NCBI GenBank assembly: GCA_025935155.1
Contig: JAICVV010000131.1
Coordinates: forward strand, 1 to 6,252
Direction of reading: 5' to 3'
From: Alphaproteobacteria bacterium
GTDB taxonomy: Bacteria > Pseudomonadota > Alphaproteobacteria > Micropepsales > Micropepsaceae
DNA length: 6,252 nucleotides
Shown: positions 1 through 5,143 of the stretch, piece by piece
How positions within the stretch are numbered: position 1 is the stretch's first letter
How the letters are laid out: each line of letters starts with the position of its first letter
Notes under the pieces: generated by a model
The model's input: the letters and a program-made list of their open reading frames with translations, nothing else
Told to the model about the DNA's origin: nothing
The model's database searches: none
Translations under genes and position numbers: made by a program

Positions 1-72
1 ACAATCACGATTCATCGCCGGCGGCATCGTCGCTCCGGCTGATAACAAGGGGAGCGGAGAATACCGGAAAAG
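1..72. other. Left-edge stretch with no assignable gene
   Basis: This segment lies upstream of the hairpin at 73-101. One plus-strand frame stays open from the window edge to a TGA at 40-42 and could be the last 13 codons of a gene entering from the left. The residues are Arg/His-rich and match nothing I recognise. No ribosome binding site, promoter or RNA gene is visible. Confidence 0.3.
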
Positions 73-101
73 AAAAAGGCGGGCCGAAGCCCGCCCTTTT
101 T
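73..101 (-). terminator. Rho-independent terminator of ompA, possibly bidirectional
   Basis: Read on the minus strand, a 7-bp G+C-only stem (GGCGGGC / GCCCGCC) closes on a TTCG loop with a C-G closing pair, the very stable cUUCGg tetraloop. A run of five T follows, then CTTTT. The hairpin begins about 20 bp after the ompA stop codon. Five A precede the stem (with one bulged base), so on the plus strand the hairpin also ends in five T and could stop transcription entering from the left. Confidence 0.9.
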
Positions 102-120
102 ATTGCTGGGGAGAAGCAGG

Positions 121-1209
121 TTACTGGCCGCTTCCCGCACCCAGATCGATCACAGCGCGCCGGTTCTGCGGCTCGCGCACGCCCGGTCCGGTCGGCACCA
201 GCGGATCGTCGAAGCTTTTACCGACGGTCTCGATGTCGCCGCCATTCATGCCCTGATGAACCATTTCCTCTTTCACGGAAGCCGCGCGGCGTTCCGAGAG
301 GCCCTGGTTGTAGCTGTGTGAACCGACTGTATCGGTGTGGCCCGTCACCAAGATGCGCACTGCGCCCTGGCTCTTGGCCGTATTCACCGCTTCGGTCACC
401 ACGGCCTGCGCTTCTGCCGTCAGGTTCGACTGGTTGAAGTCGAAGAAGACGATGAATGTCTTCACCGGCGGAGGAGGAGGCGGCGGCGGTGGGGGCGGCG
501 GCGGAGGCGGCGGTGGCGGAGGAGGCGGCGGTGGCGGAGGAGCCGATTCGAAATACCACCGCAAACCGACCATAAAGATTTCTTCGTTGTCTTCTTTCAA
601 ATGCGCGCTTTGGGGCACGCCACCAGAAGCGAACGAAGTGCCGAAGCTCTTGTTGATGGAGATCGAGCGGTACCGCCAATCGAAATTCAGATCGAGATTG
701 TCGCTGATGGAATAGGCGAGACCGGCAATGCCTTGCCAGCCGAATCCGGTGTGCGTGCCATCGGCGAAGGTGAAACCGCCCGCAGTGTTGGCGGTGTAGT
801 CAACGCTGCCAATGCCGGCGCCGCCGCCCAGGGAAACATCCCAGCGTGGCAGAATGTGCCAGTCATAAACGCCGTTCAGGAACCCCGTAAGGTTGCTGAC
901 ATGTCCGCCGACGCTTGTGCCCGTGAAGAGTAGATCGGTGCCGTTGAGGTCGTGCTTCGACCATGCGATTTCCGCTTCAGCGCGGAAGCCGCCGGTAAAG
1001 CGATAACCGAAGCTGCCGGACAGGAACGCGCTGTTGTCGCTTCCTAGCTTCTGATGGAGCCCGCTTGGGTCGAATTCCGTATCGATGTTCCCCAGGCGAT
1101 CCCAGCCGACGCCCAAACCCAGGTACCAGCCCGACGCATCGCTCGCCGCGGCAGGGCCACATAGCGCCAGCGCTGCAAGGCCCCCCAGAGCGATTGTACG
1201 AATGTTCAT
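121..1209 (-). CDS. ompA: OmpA-family outer membrane protein: barrel, 25-proline linker, peptidoglycan-binding domain
   Basis: This 362-residue protein probably tethers the outer membrane to peptidoglycan. Residues 1 to about 23 form a Sec signal peptide: positive start, Ala/Leu core, and an AAAS cleavage region. Residues about 25-221 are an 8-strand OmpA-like barrel rich in aromatic and Gly residues, ending in GLRWYF as a last strand would. Residues 224-248 are 25 consecutive prolines. Residues 249-362 are the OmpA C-terminal domain, with TGHTD (289-293) and NQGLSERRA (301-309). D293 and R308 align with the E. coli OmpA Asp/Arg pair that binds diaminopimelate. I chose the ATG at 1209 because GAGAGGG sits just upstream and a signal peptide follows. 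The frame stays open back to 1773, but that extension runs antisense to tesB and would bury the signal peptide. The gene has its own terminator and is divergent from tesB, so it is probably monocistronic. Confidence 0.95.
   Translation of the reverse strand: MNIRTIALGGLAALALCGPAAASDASGWYLGLGVGWDRLGNIDTEFDPSGLHQKLGSDNSAFLSGSFGYRFTGGFRAEAEIAWSKHDLNGTDLLFTGTSVGGHVSNLTGFLNGVYDWHILPRWDVSLGGGAGIGSVDYTANTAGGFTFADGTHTGFGWQGIAGLAYSISDNLDLNFDWRYRSISINKSFGTSFASGGVPQSAHLKEDNEEIFMVGLRWYFESAPPPPPPPPPPPPPPPPPPPPPPPPPVKTFIVFFDFNQSNLTAEAQAVVTEAVNTAKSQGAVRILVTGHTDTVGSHSYNQGLSERRAASVKEEMVHQGMNGGDIETVGKSFDDPLVPTGPGVREPQNRRAVIDLGAGSGQ
466..540 (-). repeat. Polyproline-coding CCN repeat in ompA, with an 18-bp tandem duplication
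   Basis: Twenty-five consecutive proline codons, using all four CCN forms, encode the linker between the OmpA barrel and its periplasmic domain. Positions 505-522 and 523-540 are a perfect tandem duplication of an 18-bp unit (six codons), which suggests the tract grew by unit duplication. The opposite strand reads as Gly- or Arg-rich shadow frames. Confidence 0.95.
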
Positions 1210-1407
1210 TTCACCCTCTCTGCAAATTGCGGATTTTTGGAAACCCCGCCGCATCCACCCGATCACGCCCGATATAGGGGAAAAGAACCGTAAAGTAGAG
1301 AAAAAGGACTGCGGAAAGCCGATAACGACGCCCCCTGTGACCTCACTGCAACATAAAGTTAACAGCCGCCGTTGCGCCGAGCCTTGGGCGTCACCTAAGG
1401 GGAAGGC
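1210..1407. promoter_or_regulatory. Divergent intergenic region, ompA / tesB
   Basis: These 198 bp separate two divergent start codons and must hold the promoter of each unless transcription reads in from further away. Ribosome binding sites are visible at both ends: GAGAGGG for ompA (minus strand, near 1214-1220) and AAGGGGAAGG for tesB (1397-1406). The middle is A/T-richer than its surroundings (about 1270-1320 and 1350-1365). A small inverted repeat, GTGA-cc-TCAC, lies at 1337-1346. I find no convincing -35/-10 pair, so no individual promoter is called. Confidence 0.5.
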
Positions 1408-2301
1408 ATGTCCGAAGCCGAGTCCGCATCCTCTCCGTTGCAAGCCTTGTTGGGTTTGCTGGATTTGGAGACGATCGAAGTCAATGTTTTCCGGGGGGGT
1501 AGTCCCCGGGGCCGTTCGCAGCGCGTGTTTGGCGGACAGGTTCTGGCACAAGCCCTGGTTGCTGCGAATCGGACAATCGAAGGGCGCATTTGTCATTCGC
1601 TGCACGCTTACTTTCTGCTGCCGGGCGATCCGAAGGTGCCAATTCTTTACCAGGTGGACAGAAGCCGCGACGGAAAGAGCTTCAGCTCGCGGCGAGTCGT
1701 GGCCATCCAGCACGGCCGGCAGATTTTCCATATGGCCGCATCCTTTCAGGCGGAGGAGACAGGCCTCGAACATGAGGTTCCTCCCCCGACCGATGTACCG
1801 CCTCCGGAGGAGTTGCCGTCAGACGATGCATTTCGCCGCGAAGTCGCCGGCCGGGTTCCGGAAGCCCTTCGTGAGAACTTCTTGCGAAAGGGTCCCATCG
1901 AACTCAGGCCGGTCGCTCGTGGCGATCTCTTCGATCCCGAGAAGCGCCCCCCACAACAGTCTATCTGGGTCCGCGCCAGGGGCCCTTTGCCCGACGACCT
2001 GGCGCTGCAGCAAAGCGTGCTCGCCTATGCCTCCGACATGACGTTGATCGATACGGCGATGCTACCGCACGGAATCGGCTGGTTTTCCGGCGAGCTCCAG
2101 GTTGCCAGCATCGATCACGCCATGTGGTTTCATCGCCGCTTCCGGATCGATGAATGGCTGCTCTATGTGCTGGACAGCCCAAGCGCTTCGGGCGCGCGGG
2201 GCTTCAGCCGCGGCCTGGTCTATGCACAGGATGGACGATTGGTGGCCTCTGTGGCGCAGGAAGGATTGATGCGCGTGCGGAGCAGGGCGCGCCTTCCTTA
2301 A
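1408..2301 (+). CDS. tesB: Acyl-CoA thioesterase II (TesB type)
   Basis: This 297-residue enzyme hydrolyses acyl-CoA to free fatty acid and CoA, probably in the cytoplasm. It has the double-hotdog layout and near-standard length of E. coli TesB, which is 286 residues. The first hotdog has FRGGSPRG...QRVFGGQVLAQAL (28-50), HSLHAYFLLPGD (63-74) and RDGKSFSSRRV (87-97). The second has VRARGPLPDDL (188-198), LAYASD (205-210), IDHAMWFHR (235-243), ARGFSRG (263-269) and VAQEGLMR (282-289). The catalytic Asp/Thr/Gln triad of E. coli TesB maps to D210, S234 and Q284, with Ser in place of Thr, which keeps the hydroxyl. The ATG at 1408 is preceded by AAGGGGAAGG. The ICMT-family gene follows after 61 bp on the same strand and may be co-transcribed. 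I see no shared pathway. Confidence 0.95.
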   Translation: MSEAESASSPLQALLGLLDLETIEVNVFRGGSPRGRSQRVFGGQVLAQALVAANRTIEGRICHSLHAYFLLPGDPKVPILYQVDRSRDGKSFSSRRVVAIQHGRQIFHMAASFQAEETGLEHEVPPPTDVPPPEELPSDDAFRREVAGRVPEALRENFLRKGPIELRPVARGDLFDPEKRPPQQSIWVRARGPLPDDLALQQSVLAYASDMTLIDTAMLPHGIGWFSGELQVASIDHAMWFHRRFRIDEWLLYVLDSPSASGARGFSRGLVYAQDGRLVASVAQEGLMRVRSRARLP

Positions 2302-2352
2302 ATTGAGCGCGGCGTTTCGGACACTTCCTTAACCTGGAATGGGTCAGCATGT

Positions 2353-2357
2353 GGGGA
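2353..2357 (+). promoter_or_regulatory. Ribosome binding site deciding the ICMT-family start
   Basis: GGGGA stands five bases before the ATG at 2363. It favours this start over the in-frame ATGs at 2339 and 2357, which lack a properly spaced Shine-Dalgarno sequence. Confidence 0.55.
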
Positions 2358-2362
2358 TGACA

Positions 2363-3076
2363 ATGCCCGCTGCCGCGACGGCCTCGTCGCCCACAATCGC
2401 GTTCATCCGATCCGTCCGGAAAGGTAGCAAGGTCTACGATCTCGCCGCCGCCGTGCCCCTGATCCTCTGGTATGCGTTCGGCATGAGCGTGTGCATCCAG
2501 GTTATCGGCGATGCTGCCGATCGCTTCCTGGTGAAACCGGACCTGCCGGCCTGTCTGTTTCTGTTGTCCAAGGTCGGCCTGATGCTGTTCTCGTCTTTTG
2601 CAATCGGGCTTCTGCTCTTCCGGCGTCCCCCGCAGAAGAGCGCGCAGGGGATCGCCCCGCGGCTGGCCGCTATTGTCGGGACGTTTCTTAGCGTCAGCTT
2701 TGTGTTCCTGCCGCCAGCCCGCCTGTCCCCGTTCTGGCTGGCGGCTTCGGCAGCTCTTATCTTTGGCGGCACTCTCTTTGCCTGTTATTCCATCCTGTGG
2801 CTGGGGCGCTCGTTCAGCCTTGTGGCGGAGGCGCGCCAGCTCGTGACAGATGGCCCGTACTCGGCATTGCGGCATCCGCTTTATGTTGGAGAAGAACTGG
2901 CAATCGTCGGCAGCGCGATACAGTTCATTTCGCCCTTGGCACTTTTGCTGCTGGCGATACAGATCGGCTGTCAGCTGTATCGCATGCACTGCGAAGAGAA
3001 GGTTTTGGCGGAGACGTTTCCGGAATACTCAGCATATGAGAACCGAACTGCCCGCCTTCTTCCCGGGATCTACTGA
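2363..3076 (+). CDS. Isoprenylcysteine carboxyl methyltransferase (ICMT)-family membrane protein
   Basis: This is an integral membrane protein of 237 residues with about five hydrophobic segments (near 28-48, 62-87, 100-118, 123-146 and 178-205). The C-terminal third carries the signature of the ICMT/phospholipid methyltransferase family: DGPYSALRHPLYVGEEL (163-179) followed by EEKVLAETFPEYSAYENRT (211-229), which in this family bind S-adenosylmethionine and the membrane substrate. The substrate cannot be read from sequence; bacterial members are not expected to act on prenylated proteins. I chose the ATG at 2363 because GGGGA (2353-2357) lies five bases upstream. The in-frame ATG at 2339 would add eight residues but has GGA directly against it, and the ATG at 2357 has GGGG directly against it. 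The gene follows tesB and converges on the PAP2_3 gene. Confidence 0.85.
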   Translation: MPAAATASSPTIAFIRSVRKGSKVYDLAAAVPLILWYAFGMSVCIQVIGDAADRFLVKPDLPACLFLLSKVGLMLFSSFAIGLLLFRRPPQKSAQGIAPRLAAIVGTFLSVSFVFLPPARLSPFWLAASAALIFGGTLFACYSILWLGRSFSLVAEARQLVTDGPYSALRHPLYVGEELAIVGSAIQFISPLALLLLAIQIGCQLYRMHCEEKVLAETFPEYSAYENRTARLLPGIY

Positions 3077-3204
3077 TTGACGGTTTCGCGATCTCTGCCG
3101 GCCAGCTCCTGCCTGCAGCCGGAATGTTGCACAGCAAGCGAAGTGAACCGGCGCTCTCGATCATGATCTTCTATGGACTGTGCCGTTCCGGCGCGAGCTC
3201 GTGA
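3077..3204. other. Convergent intergenic gap without a clear terminator
   Basis: These 128 bp lie between the stop codons of two converging genes. Only short palindromes are visible, such as GATCATGATC (3159-3168) and CGAGCTCG (3194-3201), plus a weak ccggc...gccgg pairing near 3101-3122. None is followed by a T run on either strand, so termination here may be Rho-dependent or may lie inside the neighbouring genes. No small gene with a ribosome binding site is apparent. Confidence 0.5.
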
Positions 3205-4326
3205 CTATTCGAGAACAGGCGCGCCCACCGGAGTAGCTATACGAACGGGCCTGGCGCAGTATGCACTCCAGGCTGCGGTCATTTTTCCAGCGGCAAGCCA
3301 GAATGCAATCGCAAGCACAATTCCAGCCAGTCCGTCCACTGCATAGTGCCACGCAAGCGCAATTGAACCCACAAATATCAGTCCTGCGAATATGGTGAAA
3401 AGGATCCCCGCCCGCCGGTTCACGTGCCATCCCAGCAGTGCCATCAGCGTAGCGATCGTCACGTGCATGCTGGGCATTGCCGAAATGCCGCTGATCTGCC
3501 CCTGTCCGGTCTTATATGCCGCCAATAGCGAATCCTGAATTCCGACAGACCATACCGGCCAGCTTTCGCTGACGTGGCGCAAATACGCCATCTGCGCCGC
3601 ATAGGGATCAGGTCCCGGTACGAAGTACCCATAGAAGCAGGGCCCTGCCGACGAAAAGACGGTGGCAAGGACATTTCCGGCCAAAAACCAGCAAAACGCG
3701 AAGGCGAGCAGATATTGGCTTCGTACTGCGCTGCTGCGAGACGAGAATGCCTGCCACGCAAAGCAGCCAAACATCACCGGAAACCACGCCTCATAAACAA
3801 TGTTCAGCATGACTGTCACAAAAGGATAGCCGACAAGCGGTTGCAACACGCGCCAAGGCATATCACCGAAGCTGAGCCACCGGCCCCATTCCATGAATGT
3901 CCGATCCCACGAAAAGGGATGGAGAGCGGGAATCTCGTCTTTCAACACATAGAACGAGATGGCGAGCGGCACCATCGGAATTGTGGTGTGCATGATGTTT
4001 CCGAGGCGGCCGGCGATGCTTTGCAGCATCCATTTGCAAATCGATAGCAACGGGTTGTCAGGCTTTCCTTCTTTGTAGAGCCGGACAAGTTTGACCAATG
4101 CACCGAGCAAAAGTCCCAGTGCCAGAAACTCAAGCGCAAGCGTTGGAAAAGAATCGATGGCGTCGAAAGGGATTGGAACCCGATAGACGGAGCTGATGAC
4201 CACCGTTGCCGCCCCGAAAAACAGGGCGGTCAGGTAGAACGGCACGTGCTCGAGAAAGGTTCGCTGGATGTCTAATGCGCAGCCAACCATGAGCTGCCGG
4301 AAATTCTTGTCCGACACACTGCCCAT
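3205..4326 (-). CDS. PAP2_3-type membrane phosphatase / inositolphosphotransferase-like protein
   Basis: This 373-residue polytopic membrane protein belongs to the PAP2 superfamily, closest in pattern to the Aur1/Ipt1-like branch (PAP2_3). Hydrophobic segments lie near 28-48, 60-80, 110-128, 160-195, 203-224, 286-300, 306-325 and 328-347. The family pattern is AGPCFYGYF (227-235), then AMPSMHV (283-289), then SIALAWHYAVDGLAG (321-335). The likely catalytic set is H288, H327 and D331, which forms a phospho-histidine intermediate in this superfamily. The classical first motif of bacterial PAP2 phosphatases (Lys-x6-Arg-Pro) is not evident, as expected for the Aur1-like branch. The reaction would be phosphate or phospho-headgroup removal or transfer on a lipid; the substrate is unknown. 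The ATG at 4326 has GGGGGA four bases upstream. It is the last gene of the putative three-gene set, 25 bp after the secretin-N gene. Confidence 0.85.
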   Translation of the reverse strand: MGSVSDKNFRQLMVGCALDIQRTFLEHVPFYLTALFFGAATVVISSVYRVPIPFDAIDSFPTLALEFLALGLLLGALVKLVRLYKEGKPDNPLLSICKWMLQSIAGRLGNIMHTTIPMVPLAISFYVLKDEIPALHPFSWDRTFMEWGRWLSFGDMPWRVLQPLVGYPFVTVMLNIVYEAWFPVMFGCFAWQAFSSRSSAVRSQYLLAFAFCWFLAGNVLATVFSSAGPCFYGYFVPGPDPYAAQMAYLRHVSESWPVWSVGIQDSLLAAYKTGQGQISGISAMPSMHVTIATLMALLGWHVNRRAGILFTIFAGLIFVGSIALAWHYAVDGLAGIVLAIAFWLAAGKMTAAWSAYCARPVRIATPVGAPVLE

Positions 4327-4351
4327 CCGGTCCCCCGAGAGTAGTCTGGCT

Positions 4352-5080
4352 CTAACGCCCGGCGGCTGCGGCCTTCATGCCGGCATCCTGATGATCGGCC
4401 AGCTGTCCCATGCGGCTGCTGTAATAATCTTTGTCGTCACCGGGGGTCGGCGCGATTTCGCAGCGCGAGCCGGCACACGCATACGTCGCCTGGGCGGCGC
4501 CGCGATGCAGAATAACCAGATTTCCCGTGTGGCCAAAGACGCTCACGGTATCGTTCACCACCTGCTTTCCGTCGGAATTGAGAGCGACGATGTTGGTGGC
4601 GCCGAACCCCTTTCCGAGCAGGAAGGCGTGCCTGGAATCGATCATCGTCACGTCTGCGATCAACGGGTTGCCAACATACACAGTCTGGACAGGCTGTGAA
4701 AACGCGACGACGCGCACTTCATCCATCGGAATGGAAATCGCTGTGCCGGGCCTTCGCATAGCGACATGCTTTCGCGTGCGATGCGTTCTGATTGCGACCT
4801 TGTGGAAAACAGCTTTTTTGTGAACCGCCGGCGTGGGCTTGATCGTTGCGACCGCGGCGTGCGGAGCCGGACTTTTCGCTTTCGCCACCGTCTGCTTGGA
4901 GCTTACGGCCGGAGCGGCGGCGTGGGCAGCAGGTTTCTTCGCCGATGCAGCAACTCCAATGCCTGTTGCAGCGCGCAACACGGGCTGAGCGCTCTTGTGC
5001 TGCGGACTGGCTGCCGGCGCCCCCGCCGATGCGGTGGCCATGATCGTGAAAATCAGAGCTGGTGTGAGTACGCGGCGCAT
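4352..5080 (-). CDS. Secreted protein with a lone pilus-assembly (CpaC-type) N-terminal domain
   Basis: This 242-residue protein begins with a signal peptide (MRR plus a hydrophobic core, likely cleaved in the ATASAGAPAA region, 15-24). Residues about 25-112 are a low-complexity basic linker rich in Ala, Lys, His and Pro. Residues about 114-183 match the pilus formation protein N-terminal domain found at the front of CpaC/RcpA-type secretins: isoleucine/valine-rich strands, VYVGNPLIADVTMID (134-148), FLLGKGFGATNIVAL (153-167), then the DTVSVFG strand. No secretin pore domain follows. The tail (190-242) holds a Cys pair in YACAGSRCE (200-208), possibly a disulphide, and a PTPGDD motif. GGAGAAGG lies nine bases before the ATG. 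Known family members assist pilus or secretion assembly, but this stand-alone form has no proven role. It lies between GT87 and PAP2_3 genes, with no pilus genes in view. Confidence 0.8.
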   Translation of the reverse strand: MRRVLTPALIFTIMATASAGAPAASPQHKSAQPVLRAATGIGVAASAKKPAAHAAAPAVSSKQTVAKAKSPAPHAAVATIKPTPAVHKKAVFHKVAIRTHRTRKHVAMRRPGTAISIPMDEVRVVAFSQPVQTVYVGNPLIADVTMIDSRHAFLLGKGFGATNIVALNSDGKQVVNDTVSVFGHTGNLVILHRGAAQATYACAGSRCEIAPTPGDDKDYYSSRMGQLADHQDAGMKAAAAGR

Positions 5081-5143
5081 CGTGGCTTGCCTTCTCCAAA
5101 TCCGCCGCGAACTTAGCCGCTGTGTCGTAAAGGAAGGCTTAAG
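5081..5143 (-). other. 63-bp spacer between the GT87 and secretin-N genes
   Basis: On the minus strand this spacer holds the GGAGAAGG ribosome binding site (5090-5097) and nothing resembling a terminator. A secondary promoter cannot be excluded, but no clear -35/-10 pair is seen. This supports read-through from the GT87 gene. Confidence 0.4.

Noticed and set aside
1..42. Possible 3' end of a plus-strand gene ending at TGA 40-42
   Set aside because: Only 13 codons are visible, with no recognisable sequence, so it cannot be told from chance.
335..933. Plus-strand Gly-rich and Arg-rich open frames opposite ompA
   Set aside because: They are shadows of the polyproline-coding tract and G+C-rich codons on the other strand, with no ribosome binding site or recognisable domain.
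1488..1511. G-run/C-run hairpin near the start of tesB
   Set aside because: It is inside the coding region (the FRGGSPRG stretch), has no T run after it, and is explained by conserved glycine and proline codons.
1210..1773. N-terminal extension of the ompA frame giving 550 residues
   Set aside because: It runs antisense to the first 366 bp of tesB, has no family resemblance, and would place the obvious signal peptide internally. A good ribosome binding site stands at the 1209 start.
1085..2041. 318-codon plus-strand frame overlapping the divergent region and tesB
   Set aside because: It lies out of frame with the clearly conserved tesB, and its product is Arg/Ser/Pro-rich without any motif.
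2293..2332. Nine-base direct repeat CTTCCTTAA around the tesB stop codon
   Set aside because: The two copies, 31 bp apart, are short and simple, with no mobile-element ends or target-site context.
2204..2989. 261-codon minus-strand frame opposite tesB and the ICMT-family gene
   Set aside because: The product is hydrophilic, Gln/Arg-rich low-complexity sequence opposite the transmembrane segments of the ICMT-family protein, typical of an antisense shadow.
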